From positions 1 to 36,222 of the forward strand of contig JAKSVG010000007.1 in the NCBI GenBank assembly GCA_024408105.1: a stretch of 36,222 bases of DNA, given 5' to 3'. Shown here in pieces: positions 6,701 to 14,741 of this stretch. The translations under genes were made by a program, and so were the position numbers. The first letter of the stretch is position 1. Each line of letters opens with the position of its first letter. Source of the DNA: Bacilli bacterium (GTDB lineage: Bacteria > Bacillota_I > Bacilli_A > RFN20 > CAG-826). The notes below the pieces were generated by a model, which worked only from the letters and a program-made list of their open reading frames with translations, was not told where the DNA came from and ran no database searches.

Positions 6701-8220
6701 AAAACCTCGCGAATTGCAGGCTTATCTTTCACCATTTCATCAGTAATATGTGTTTTTTCTTGTATTTTTAAAGGTATGGGCATTTCAGGATTAATCAAGA
6801 TATCTAACCTATCAACAATCTGACCACCTTGGAATTTAACTGCACCAAATTCGGTAATTTTATCATACCTTGTACTCAATCCTGTTGTTTCAAAGTCGAA
6901 CACAACATACTTGGCGTTACGTAAAACAATATCAGCAGGGTTAAGAGCAAACGGCAATTCATCATTAACCATATATAGCTCAGAGCCATACAAAATTTTA
7001 ATTTCATTTTTCTTGCCAGCGATTTGAGCTTCTGGGAATGATTGAGTTACACCGTGATCTGTTACAGCAATGGCTTTATGGCCCATATTTTTAGCTAATT
7101 CAATGTACTGGCTAATGGTAGAACAGCCATCCATTGTAGACATTTTCGTATGTAAGTGAAGTTCAACACGTTTCTCCTCACATTTGTCGGTTCTTAACTC
7201 TGGTGGAGGCAAAAATTCATATCCTCGAGCATTAATAATTAGTTGTCCAGTAAAACGATCAATTTCTGCATAGCCTCTTACACGAACAAATAAACCATTT
7301 TTAAGTTTTTCTATATCTTCAGAAGATAGGTAATCATTTTCCATAAATTTTATGGATAAAGCTTTTCCTTCTCTACCTATTCCACAACTTAAAAACATTT
7401 TATTATTTCTTGTAGTTTTTGGCTTATCAATGCCAAATAATTCGCCGTTTATATCAACATTGCCTGACTCAGCAGTGAGTTCATCAAAATCATCATAATG
7501 TGTATATGGCAAATTGTCTCTCCAAGATGAATTTCCACCACTTTTCTTGTGTTCAGTTTTCATCTTTTTAAGATTTTCTTTCATCTCTTTAATGTATTGT
7601 TCTTCAAAGGATTTTAGTTCCTCCTTTTCGGTTTCCTCTTTAACATCATCTTCATTTTTATAATATGAAGTTTCATTTTCAGAAGAATCTTCTTGGATTG
7701 ATTCATCAGCTACTTTGATTGCCTTTTCTTCTAACTTTTCAAGTTTTTTCTGTGACACAACAGGTCCTTCGCTTTTTTCTTCTTTAACAAGAGCATTAAT
7801 CTCAAATCTATAACCTAAAAATTCAAGAAATTCATTAAATTCATTAATAACGTTTTGATGCTTTTCTTTATCTAGTTCTGAAGTAAATACTGCTTCAATG
7901 ACATCGCCATTTCCGCTTAACGAAAAATCACTTAAATAGCGATAGTGAGAGCGATGCCAATCATCGAATAATTGAATAGCTTCATAGACTGTTGGTTTTT
8001 GACGATAACTAAAAGTTATTTTGTAAGGATATTTAACAGTATTAAGACCTTCTAAAAATTCTTCAAGTAACGAATAATCCCAAGGAGTATTTTTAGCAAT
8101 AAACATATCGATTTGGTCACGAACAAAACTGTTTCTTGTAACCAAATCAAAATCCAAATCAAAGCGTTCAATATCTTTGATATTAATTGATGTAAGGAAG
8201 CGAATCATTTTATTGTTCAT
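3727..8220 (-). CDS. polC: DNA polymerase III PolC (alpha subunit with proofreading)
   Basis: 1497 residues, slightly longer than Bacillus PolC (about 1440). PolC is the replicative polymerase of Bacillota, working with the sliding clamp. Domains in order: N-terminal domain (1-140); a Lys/Glu-rich linker (145-230) that accounts for the extra length; OB fold (about 275-335); first part of the PHP domain (HLHTKMSTMDG at 355, TDHG at 387); inserted DEDD exonuclease (FDFETTG 441-447, SHNITFD 521-527, HRADFDAE 584-591); rest of PHP; polymerase core with VGSRGSVGSSF (909-919), zinc cysteines 938/941/963/966 and catalytic PDIDLNF (991-997). Its ATG shares one base with the rseP stop (TAATG), indicating translational coupling. 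proS, usual between rseP and polC in Bacillus, is missing. Confidence 0.98.
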   Translation of the reverse strand: MNNKMIRFLTSINIKDIERFDLDFDLVTRNSFVRDQIDMFIAKNTPWDYSLLEEFLEGLNTVKYPYKITFSYRQKPTVYEAIQLFDDWHRSHYRYLSDFSLSGNGDVIEAVFTSELDKEKHQNVINEFNEFLEFLGYRFEINALVKEEKSEGPVVSQKKLEKLEEKAIKVADESIQEDSSENETSYYKNEDDVKEETEKEELKSFEEQYIKEMKENLKKMKTEHKKSGGNSSWRDNLPYTHYDDFDELTAESGNVDINGELFGIDKPKTTRNNKMFLSCGIGREGKALSIKFMENDYLSSEDIEKLKNGLFVRVRGYAEIDRFTGQLIINARGYEFLPPPELRTDKCEEKRVELHLHTKMSTMDGCSTISQYIELAKNMGHKAIAVTDHGVTQSFPEAQIAGKKNEIKILYGSELYMVNDELPFALNPADIVLRNAKYVVFDFETTGLSTRYDKITEFGAVKFQGGQIVDRLDILINPEMPIPLKIQEKTHITDEMVKDKPAIREVLPKIMEFFGDSIIVSHNITFDVGMLNEALRNEGQGPIKNPAIDTLSLSRYMFPEARYHNLGSLSRNLGLSIYNEDEAHRADFDAEVLNDVWIAMLNRLTSDNFELKHSDLAKFKVTTTMYQHLRPAHVTVLCKNKAGLHDLYKLVSDSNIKYLADVPKTPMSEIKLNRSNLLVGSACFNGDVFDAALTRSKEDLKKAIRFYDYIEIQPPANYSYLIHRGSIDNEDTLKKYLKDIIEAASEEGKIIVATGDVHYRDPSDKLTRDVYISANGVGGKPHPLHLRMNVPSPDQHYRSTKEMLDAFEFLGKDKAFEIVVTNTNKIADMIDEIIPIDNVLRQPVIEGSPEILRNVTEQKAKEYFGDPIPEFIKERLDKELNGIIGHGYSVTYYIARRIVEEANSHGFMVGSRGSVGSSFAAHLFGITEVNPLSPHYRCPNCKHYEFVDDPNILSGYDLPEKVCPHCHTKMIHDGQNIPFETFLGFDGEKVPDIDLNFPRDYQQRAFDYTKVVFGEENVFRAGTIETVADKTAFGYVRGYYEDKYMRELGRFDKSAQEEAKASVSKISGQQIAYMASHCVDVKRTTGQHPGGIVVLPKGMSIYDFTPIQYPAEDKNSSWFTTHLDYNALHETLLKLDLLGHLDPMALRLMSEMTGIDVLTIPLNDAKVISLFSTDKALNRNGNYLKAITGAAGLPEFGTETGNDILLDAKPKSFADLVIIAGLAHGTDVWAHNAQDLLRNGTCTIREVIGCRDDIMTYLIKKGLPNNVSFKIMEDVRKGKKLKPEYEEIMRANNIPDWYIDSCNKIKYMFPKAHAVAYVTMAVRVGYFKVYYPLEFYAVWFTVRCKAYDINAMLGGLDAIIQRYEEIKRKKNNRVEKISPKEKDLFSMLKVAIEMCERGYKFSNIDLYKSKATEFVVDRENKCLIPPFTVLDGLGDSAAISVVEAREQGKFSTKEDLLKRTKLNSTNVEDLAKLGVLDGLGETDQMSLFEFGLESFED

Positions 8221-9623
8221 TATAATCCACCTGCCAATCTAGCAATATCAACACCTATAATTGCAATCATTAATGCGAATAATAAGGCTATTCCAATAAA
8301 GGAAACAATATTTTTGGCTTTTTTTGGAAATGTCCACGCAACATATAAATCCATTTTGCCTTTTTTTTCATAAATTTTTCTTTTTATTACATTTGGGAAA
8401 AACTCAATCGCAGTAACAAGAAGTTGCCAACCATCTAGTCCAGGGAAAGGTAGCAGATTAAAGATTGCTAAGTTAACTGAAATTAATCCCCAGAAATATA
8501 GATATGTGCTAAAAACATAATTCGTCAAAAATGTTGCCGAACTTTGGAAAATACCAATGATTCCGGACATATTTTTTATTCCAGAGGTAAATAAACTTCC
8601 TATACCTCTAAAAACAGCAATTGAAGCGTTACCAAAATCCACAAATGTTTGTTGTATTCTTGTTCCAAAAGGCAACCACGTATCGACAAGTTTATTTGAA
8701 AGCCCAATATTTTCCCAAGAATAATTCTTACCATCAGTTGAAACACTATTAAAAGTCACATCATGAAGAACGAGTTCTTTATAGATCCCTTTGCCTTCTT
8801 CATCCTTGCCAATATATTCAAAAGAGCCTATTTTTGCAGTGAATTTTGTGTCTGCGTAAGGTTTTAAGCTATCTTGCCTAATATCAGGATAATTAACTAA
8901 TTCAACACCTTTGGAACACCACAAAGAAAATGTTTTTGAATTCTTAATAATTCCATCTTTGTCAGCAGGGAATAATTTAATCGATTCAGATAATTGAGGT
9001 TCAGAATTATTTGTATTTGGAGACCAACATAAAACGTATTTTTCATCTTTAAAGGTAACATCATCATTTAATATATAAAATGATCCGCTGTAATTTTTAT
9101 CGCCAATAGCCTCATTATCAAATAAAACTCTGTCATCATCTTTAGGACCTAAAAAATATAGTTGGTCATTTTCTTTAAAACCAGCATTATAAGCAATTGA
9201 GTTTTCAGCAACGCTAATATTTCTTGAAAGTTGTCGCAACGGGAAACATAAATTACTAACTGCAAATAAAGTTAAAGCCAAGAACGCATTAAGAATAACG
9301 CCAGCAGCAAGAATAATGGCTTTCTTCCAACGTTTTATGCCTTCAATGCTTCTTTCTTTAGGAACATCTACTCCTTCAATTTCCGTTCCTTCGCCATACA
9401 TAGCGACATAACCGCCTAATGGAATACATCTAATTGAAAAATATGTTTCTTTTCCTTTTTTACGTTTATGAAGCAATGCAGGTCCAAAGCCAATTGAAAA
9501 CTCGTGGCAGTAAACATTAAAAAGCTTCGCCATTGAAAAGTGCCCTAATTCATGAATTAAAATGAGGACGCCTAACGAGACAATAAATAGTAGGATTGAT
9601 AATATCCACTGCCCTGCATTCAT
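8220..9623 (-). CDS. rseP: site-2 metalloprotease RseP/RasP
   Basis: 467 residues, a membrane-embedded zinc metalloprotease that cleaves anti-sigma factors and remnant signal peptides within the membrane. HELGH at 24-28 provides the zinc ligands and catalytic Glu, and NLLPFPGLDGWQ at 389-400 carries the third ligand (Asp397). Hydrophobic segments lie at about 5-22, 90-112, 365-390 and 440-462. The PDZ region starts near residue 125 (SIAYNAGFKENDQLYFLG) and is followed by a long soluble insert to about residue 320, making the protein longer than Bacillus RasP (about 420). The start shares one base with the dxr stop and the stop shares one base with polC. Confidence 0.95.
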   Translation of the reverse strand: MNAGQWILSILLFIVSLGVLILIHELGHFSMAKLFNVYCHEFSIGFGPALLHKRKKGKETYFSIRCIPLGGYVAMYGEGTEIEGVDVPKERSIEGIKRWKKAIILAAGVILNAFLALTLFAVSNLCFPLRQLSRNISVAENSIAYNAGFKENDQLYFLGPKDDDRVLFDNEAIGDKNYSGSFYILNDDVTFKDEKYVLCWSPNTNNSEPQLSESIKLFPADKDGIIKNSKTFSLWCSKGVELVNYPDIRQDSLKPYADTKFTAKIGSFEYIGKDEEGKGIYKELVLHDVTFNSVSTDGKNYSWENIGLSNKLVDTWLPFGTRIQQTFVDFGNASIAVFRGIGSLFTSGIKNMSGIIGIFQSSATFLTNYVFSTYLYFWGLISVNLAIFNLLPFPGLDGWQLLVTAIEFFPNVIKRKIYEKKGKMDLYVAWTFPKKAKNIVSFIGIALLFALMIAIIGVDIARLAGGL

Positions 9624-10759
9624 TATTTGTGTGCTTCCTTTCTACTGATTTTGTCAATATGCTTTATCATTGATAAACAAGGATTTTTAACTAATCTAGT
9701 TTTAGAAACTACGTCGTTAACAATTCTATAAATATCAAGATAACCAATCTCATCATTTAAATATCTATTAACTGCAACTTCGTTTGCGGCATTTAATGCA
9801 ATCATCTTTGATGCTCCAAGAGATAAACATTTCTTTGCAAGTTCAGTTAAAGGATATCTATTTGGATCGTATTCTCTAAAATGACATCCTTTAAATTCTT
9901 CAAAAGATTTAACTTCTCTTATTTCAAAATTACATTTGCCCTCAGTTAGTGCATATTCAATAGGATTATGCATATCAGGCTTTCCATAATCTACAAGATA
10001 TGTTCCATCATTTAGTAAAACAGCAGAATGAATCAAAGATTCATCATGCATTTGAATTTTAATTTTGTCAATGTCATAACCAAATAAATAATATGCTTCA
10101 ATAACTTCAAAGCCTTTGTTCATCATAGTGGCACAATCAATAGTGATCTTATTACCCATTTTCCAAGTTGGATGTCTTAATGCATCTCTTGCTTTGCATT
10201 TGGATAAGTCTTTTAAGTCAACATTTCTAAGTGCGCCGCCACTTGCTGTGATAACAAGTTGCTTAACATTTTCAGGTTTAGTTTTAGACAAACACTTTGC
10301 TAAAGCGACATGCTCAGAATCGATAGGATATAATTTCCCTTTTCCTCTAGAAAGAAGCTTATTAATAATTGTTCCGCCACTTACTAATGCTTCCTTGTTT
10401 GCTAAACAAAGAATTTTCTTTCTTTTTAAAGATAATATGGCTGGTTCCATTCCAACAAAACCGACCAAAGCATCAACGCAAATATCGTATTTGGCTCTTT
10501 TAACTAATTTTCGCAAACCATTTTTGCCAAAATAAAAGGTAATGTTTGGGTACTTAAATTGAAATTTAATTGCTTCGTCTTTATTTATAACATAGGCCCA
10601 TTTAATTGAAGAATATTTTCTTATAACTCTTTCAACATTCTCTGTTCTTTTACCGACCGAAAAAGCAACAAGCTCAAGATCATTTGGATATTTATCCAAA
10701 ATATCAAGAGTTTGAGTTCCAATTGATCCAGATGCGCCAAGAAGTAAAACTTTTTTCAT
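9623..10759 (-). CDS. dxr: 1-deoxy-D-xylulose 5-phosphate reductoisomerase
   Basis: 378 residues. It converts DXP to 2-C-methylerythritol 4-phosphate with NADPH, the committed step of the MEP isoprenoid pathway. NADPH loop GASGSIGTQT at 8-17; NKEALV at 121-126; metal-binding DSEH at 147-150; TASGG at 171-175; flexible active-site loop HPTWKMG at 196-202; TMMNKGFEVIEA at 211-222. Length is normal. One-base TAATG overlaps with cdsA upstream and rseP downstream. Together with uppS in the same operon, it feeds the undecaprenyl carrier needed for wall synthesis. It shows the MEP route operates rather than only mevalonate. Confidence 0.98.
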   Translation of the reverse strand: MKKVLLLGASGSIGTQTLDILDKYPNDLELVAFSVGKRTENVERVIRKYSSIKWAYVINKDEAIKFQFKYPNITFYFGKNGLRKLVKRAKYDICVDALVGFVGMEPAILSLKRKKILCLANKEALVSGGTIINKLLSRGKGKLYPIDSEHVALAKCLSKTKPENVKQLVITASGGALRNVDLKDLSKCKARDALRHPTWKMGNKITIDCATMMNKGFEVIEAYYLFGYDIDKIKIQMHDESLIHSAVLLNDGTYLVDYGKPDMHNPIEYALTEGKCNFEIREVKSFEEFKGCHFREYDPNRYPLTELAKKCLSLGASKMIALNAANEVAVNRYLNDEIGYLDIYRIVNDVVSKTRLVKNPCLSMIKHIDKISRKEAHK

Positions 10760-11772
10760 TATTTAAAGAAATCCCATCCGTTATTAATGAAAATAACCAT
10801 AATAGAAACAAAGCCACCAACAAATAAAAGAGAATCTATTCTATCTAATACTCCTCCGTGGCCAGGAAGAAGTTTAGAGAAGTCTTTAATACCAAAACTA
10901 CGTTTAATTGCACTAAAAGTAAAGTCACCAAGATTAGCTATTATAGGCATAACAGCACTAATTAAAAGAACCCAATAAAAATGTTGAACATCCAAGAAAG
11001 GTAATAATGGTAAGCCCACCGCTGACATAATTAATGCAAAGGCAACTGTGAAAGCAAAGGAAATAATCATTCCGCCATAGAATCCTTCCCATGTCTTTTT
11101 AGGAGAAATGCGTGGATTTAATTTATGCTTGCCAAAAAGTATGCCAAAGAAATAAGCACCAATATCATTAAGAATAGTGCCTAAAATAACATAGACAAGA
11201 AGTAATGAACTTTGAAAATATTTAAATAAAGGTGTTGAAACATCAAAGCCATCTAATTTCTCGATGAATATTTTTGTAGGAGCAAATCTAAGATATAAAA
11301 ATGACTGAATGCAAAGTCCAACGATAACAATCATTGAAATTAAGTAGCAAACTTTTGAAGGAGAAAATTCTTCGCAAATAAATGAAATGCCAAAAAATAC
11401 ACCGGCAGTTACCAAGATTAAAACAGTTGAAACTAATAAATTTGAAAATCCTATAGTCAAAACTGTACTAGCAGAAATATCTGAATTGCCAATATTATTC
11501 TTGATAAATATCCAGTAAACAAATGCTAGTAAAATAACAATTGAGGCGATATAAATAATATATTTAAAACGTGTCTTTAAAGATAAGACATGAACCAGTT
11601 CATAAGAAACAAATATCGATATTATGACAGATAAAGCAAAGAAAAACCAACCGCCTAAAAATAGGCATGGAACACATAATGCGGTCAATACCAGGGCAGT
11701 AATTATCCTGGTTTTCATCGAAGCTTTGGCCTCTGGAGTAATTTCGTTGGTTTCGATTAATTTCTTACTCAT
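10759..11772 (-). CDS. cdsA: phosphatidate cytidylyltransferase
   Basis: 337 residues, somewhat longer than the usual 265-310. It makes CDP-diacylglycerol from phosphatidate and CTP for phospholipid synthesis. It is a polytopic membrane protein with about eight or nine hydrophobic segments; the CdsA signature SAIKRSFGIKDFSKLLPGHG continues into GVLDRID near the C-terminus (about 290-316), preceded by KKTWEGFYGG. The N-terminus adds about 20 soluble residues before the first membrane segment. The start overlaps the uppS stop by 8 nt, with GGAGG 7 nt before the ATG inside the uppS coding sequence. Confidence 0.97.
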   Translation of the reverse strand: MSKKLIETNEITPEAKASMKTRIITALVLTALCVPCLFLGGWFFFALSVIISIFVSYELVHVLSLKTRFKYIIYIASIVILLAFVYWIFIKNNIGNSDISASTVLTIGFSNLLVSTVLILVTAGVFFGISFICEEFSPSKVCYLISMIVIVGLCIQSFLYLRFAPTKIFIEKLDGFDVSTPLFKYFQSSLLLVYVILGTILNDIGAYFFGILFGKHKLNPRISPKKTWEGFYGGMIISFAFTVAFALIMSAVGLPLLPFLDVQHFYWVLLISAVMPIIANLGDFTFSAIKRSFGIKDFSKLLPGHGGVLDRIDSLLFVGGFVSIMVIFINNGWDFFK

Positions 11773-12493
11773 TTTTTAATCCTCCAAATCTTCTATTACG
11801 CTTATTAAATTCTTCAAGGCAATCTAAAAATGCATCTTTTTTAAAGTCAGGCCAATGAACTTGAGTAAAAACAAATTCTGCATATGCTAGTTGCCAAGGC
11901 AAATAATTGGATGTTCTTTGCTCACCACTAGTCCTAACTAACAAATCAACATTTGGTAAGCCTTGTGTATATAAATATTTTTCAAATAGCTCTGTTGTAA
12001 CATCACTTAAATTAATTTTGTTTTCTAATAAATCTTGATGAAGCAATAATGAAGCACGAACAATTTCGTCTCTGCCACCATAATTTAGGCAAATGTTAAA
12101 ATAATAATTGGAATTATTTTTTGTTTTTTCGATTGCATTTAAACATACTTTTTGAGTTTTTAGAGGTAGCTTAGTTAAATCTCCAGAAATAATAACCCTA
12201 ACACCATCTTTCATTAGTTTTCCGATTTCTTTTTTAAAGAAAATCTCTAAATAGGTAAACAAATGACTAATTTCTGATTTTGGCCTATTCCAATTTTCGG
12301 TGGAAAATGCATAAAACGACATAACTTTAATATCGTATTCTTTGCAATATTCGAAAACTTCAATAATTCTATCGCATCCTTCTTTATGACCTAAATGTCT
12401 TGGTAGCCCGCGTGATTTAGCCCATCGGCCATTTCCGTCCATTATGAATGCAATATGTTTGATTGGTTTATTTAAAATAACTTTTCTTTCCAT
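11765..12493 (-). CDS. uppS: undecaprenyl diphosphate synthase
   Basis: 242 residues. Cis-prenyltransferase that extends FPP with isopentenyl units to the C55 lipid carrier for peptidoglycan and surface polymers. HIAFIMDGNGRWAKSRG (13-29) holds the catalytic Asp19, FSTENW is at 63-68, and LVRTSGE...SNYLPWQLAYAEF near the end is the family signature. The start is the ATG at 12493; a GTG seven codons upstream would add non-family residues and overlap the -10 box. There is no Shine-Dalgarno, and TATAAT lies 10 nt before the ATG, so the mRNA leader should be about 4 nt. It heads the uppS-cdsA-dxr-rseP-polC-tRNA operon, just downstream of the frr terminator. Confidence 0.97.
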   Translation of the reverse strand: MERKVILNKPIKHIAFIMDGNGRWAKSRGLPRHLGHKEGCDRIIEVFEYCKEYDIKVMSFYAFSTENWNRPKSEISHLFTYLEIFFKKEIGKLMKDGVRVIISGDLTKLPLKTQKVCLNAIEKTKNNSNYYFNICLNYGGRDEIVRASLLLHQDLLENKINLSDVTTELFEKYLYTQGLPNVDLLVRTSGEQRTSNYLPWQLAYAEFVFTQVHWPDFKKDAFLDCLEEFNKRNRRFGGLKNE

Positions 12494-12503
12494 AGTTGAA
12501 AAT

Positions 12504-12509
12504 ATTATA
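12504..12509 (-). promoter_or_regulatory. -10 box of uppS, near-leaderless
   Basis: TATAAT on the minus strand, 10 nt before the uppS ATG. Transcription would start near 12497, leaving about 4 nt of leader. The -35 is poor (TTTTAA at 17 bp). Confidence 0.5.
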
Positions 12510-12560
12510 CACACGAACGTACGAACTTAAAAGCGCATATATGAAAATAATCCAAAAGTT

Positions 12561-12590
12561 CTTAAAAAGAAAGGAGGTATTACCCTCCTA
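12561..12590 (-). terminator. intrinsic terminator after frr
   Basis: On the minus strand AGGAGG (12589-12584) pairs with CCTCCT (12577-12572) around a 6-nt loop, followed by TTCTTTTT. The frr stop codon (12588-12590) is inside the stem. Confidence 0.85.
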
Positions 12591-13133
12591 TATCGCCATA
12601 ATTTCTTTTTCTTTTATTGCTTCTAATGATTCGATTTCATTAATAGCTTCATCAACTACTTTTTGAATATCATCTTGAATTCGCTTTTTGTAATCGTCAG
12701 TAAAGTCATCACTTTCTTTAACTAAGTCGATATAATCACGACGAATATTTCTAATAGCAACCTTTGAATTTTCGCTCATGGCTTTAGCTTTTTTTGCTAA
12801 ATCGCGACGAGTATCCTCGGTTAATGCAGGAATAATCAAACGGATGCAATCACCCTCAACCATTGGATTTAATCCAAGGTTTGCTTGTGAAATGCCTGCA
12901 GCAATAGATTTTATGTCATTTCTATCATAAGGTTTAACAATAAGTTGACGTGGTTCAGGTGATGAAATGGCTGAAATATCTTTGATAAACATCATGTCGC
13001 CATAATATTCACATTGAACTCTATCAAGCATCGCTGCAGATGCACGTCCTGTTCTTAAAGTGGATAATTCACCTTTGAATGATTCAATGGTCTTACCCAT
13101 TTGTTCTTTTGCTTCTAATGCGATTTCTTCCAT
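12588..13133 (-). CDS. frr: ribosome recycling factor
   Basis: 181 residues, near the usual 185. It splits post-termination ribosomes together with EF-G. The family is recognisable throughout: LRTGRASAAMLDRVQCEYYG near 27-46, ISSPEPRQLIVKPYD, LGLNPMVEGDCIRLIIPALTEDTRRDLAKKAK, and the C-terminal helix IQDDIQKVVDEAINEIE. The ATG is 4 nt past the pyrH stop with AAGGA upstream. Last gene of the rpsB-tsf-pyrH-frr operon, an order conserved across bacteria. Confidence 0.98.
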   Translation of the reverse strand: MEEIALEAKEQMGKTIESFKGELSTLRTGRASAAMLDRVQCEYYGDMMFIKDISAISSPEPRQLIVKPYDRNDIKSIAAGISQANLGLNPMVEGDCIRLIIPALTEDTRRDLAKKAKAMSENSKVAIRNIRRDYIDLVKESDDFTDDYKKRIQDDIQKVVDEAINEIESLEAIKEKEIMAI

Positions 13134-13137
13134 TGTT

Positions 13138-13857
13138 TTATCCTTTCAAAATTGTCGTGCCAATATCTTCGCCCTGGACAACCTTCATAAAGTTCTCAGA
13201 GTTTGACATATTAAATACACGAACATCAATATCTTGATTTTTAAGCATCTCAATTGCAGTCAAATCCATAACTTTTAAATTATTTAAAATAATTTCAGAG
13301 CATTTAATGGATTTGTACATTTTTGCGTTTTTATTAGTACGTGGATCATCTGAATAAATACCATCAACTCCATTTTTAGCTACTAATATTGCATCACATT
13401 TAGATTCTATTGCTCTTAATGTAGCACATGTATCAGTTGTAAAAAATGGCTTGCCTGTTCCTCCACCATAAACAACAACATATCCTTCATTTAAATAACT
13501 ATCAGCAAGTTCAGGAGAATATGTTTCGGTAAATTGTTCCATCTTTACAGCAGATAACGTTACAGCTTTTACACCAATTGATTTTAAAGTATCCATCATT
13601 GCGAACGAATTAATAACTGTGCCAAGCATACCCATATAGTCGCCTGTCACCCTATCAATTCCTTTGTTTTGACTCATCATTGAACCACGGCAAATATTTC
13701 CGGCTCCAATAACAACACAAACTTGAACTCCTAGTTTTGAAATACTAGCAATTGCGTTTGCGGTATTTAAAAGAGCCTTGCTATCAAGGATACCATTTGT
13801 TTTTTCTCCGGAGAGAGCTTCTCCAGATAATTTGACTAGAACTCTATGATACTTCAT
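13138..13857 (-). CDS. pyrH: UMP kinase
   Basis: 239 residues. Phosphorylates UMP to UDP; amino-acid-kinase fold. RVLVKLSGEALSG at 5-17 is the phosphate-binding motif, VCVVIGAGNICRG the glycine-rich loop, followed by DYMGMLGTVINS and YVVVYGGGTGKPFFTTDTCA. I choose the ATG at 13857 rather than the one four codons upstream because GGAG sits 6 nt before it and conservation begins at this point. It lies 16 nt after tsf. Confidence 0.97.
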   Translation of the reverse strand: MKYHRVLVKLSGEALSGEKTNGILDSKALLNTANAIASISKLGVQVCVVIGAGNICRGSMMSQNKGIDRVTGDYMGMLGTVINSFAMMDTLKSIGVKAVTLSAVKMEQFTETYSPELADSYLNEGYVVVYGGGTGKPFFTTDTCATLRAIESKCDAILVAKNGVDGIYSDDPRTNKNAKMYKSIKCSEIILNNLKVMDLTAIEMLKNQDIDVRVFNMSNSENFMKVVQGEDIGTTILKG

Positions 13858-13873
13858 GCAAGACTCCATTAAA

Positions 13874-14740
13874 TTATTTGATTTCTTTCATTACTTCTTC
13901 TGCGAAGTTATCGTGGCGTTTTTCAATGCCTTCCCCAACAGAATAACGAATGAATTTGATGACTGAAGCATTAGCTTCTTTTAAGATTTGTCCAACTGTT
14001 TTTTCATCATCAAGAGCATATTCTTGAGCACTTAATGTTGACTCAGAAAGGACTTTTTGAACTTTGCGATCTGCAATTTGAGCAAGCATTTCAGCTGGCT
14101 TACCAGCAAGTTTTGGATCTTGCTTCATAAGTTCAACTTGAATTCCTTTTTCGTGTTCAATTGCATCAGCAGGAATATCTTTTAAATCGATATAAAGAGG
14201 ATTGTTTGCTGCGATATGCATTGCAATACCCTTAGCAAGTTCAGGATCATTTTTGCTTAGTACAAGTAAGACAGCAATCTTACCGCCCATATGAATATAT
14301 GCGCCAAATTCTTGATCCTTAGATTTTGTAAGAATATCGAAACGACGATAATCGAGCTTTTCTCCCATCGAAACTGTTGCATCAGTAAATAAAGATTGTG
14401 TTAATTCTTTTGCTTTGTCGATGCAGCATGGGTTCGATACCATTGTTGCTTTAGCAACATCATCAACCAATTTATGGAATTTTTCGCCTTTTGAGACGAA
14501 GTCGGTTTCGCAGTTAACTTCAACGATAACTGCCTTATCAGATTCCACTAGAACTGATGCTAAACCTTCTGCAGCAATTCTTGTTGCTTTAGCTTGAGCC
14601 TTAGCAATTCCTTTTTGACGTAACCAGTCAATAGATTTTTCGATATCTTGATTATTTGCTTCAAGAGCTTTCTTACAATCCATCATACCTGCACCGGTAC
14701 GGTCGCGTAATTCTTTAATAAGTTCGACTAAGCTGGCCAT
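13874..14740 (-). CDS. tsf: elongation factor Ts
   Basis: 288 residues. Guanine-nucleotide exchange factor for EF-Tu. The N-terminal UBA-like domain contains LIKELRDRTGAGMMDCKKAL, and VNCETDFVSKGEKFHKL is the core signature. The frame stays open 88 codons upstream, but that part is the rpsB 3' end read out of frame and is Lys/Gln-rich; the real start is the ATG at 14740, one nucleotide after the rpsB stop, with AAGAGG upstream. Spacing implies tight coupling to rpsB. Confidence 0.98.
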   Translation of the reverse strand: MASLVELIKELRDRTGAGMMDCKKALEANNQDIEKSIDWLRQKGIAKAQAKATRIAAEGLASVLVESDKAVIVEVNCETDFVSKGEKFHKLVDDVAKATMVSNPCCIDKAKELTQSLFTDATVSMGEKLDYRRFDILTKSKDQEFGAYIHMGGKIAVLLVLSKNDPELAKGIAMHIAANNPLYIDLKDIPADAIEHEKGIQVELMKQDPKLAGKPAEMLAQIADRKVQKVLSESTLSAQEYALDDEKTVGQILKEANASVIKFIRYSVGEGIEKRHDNFAEEVMKEIK

Positions 14741-14741
14741 A

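Noticed and set aside
10116-10535. 139-codon plus-strand frame
   Set aside because: Lies wholly antisense to dxr, whose active-site motifs are intact; no ribosome-binding site or family resemblance.
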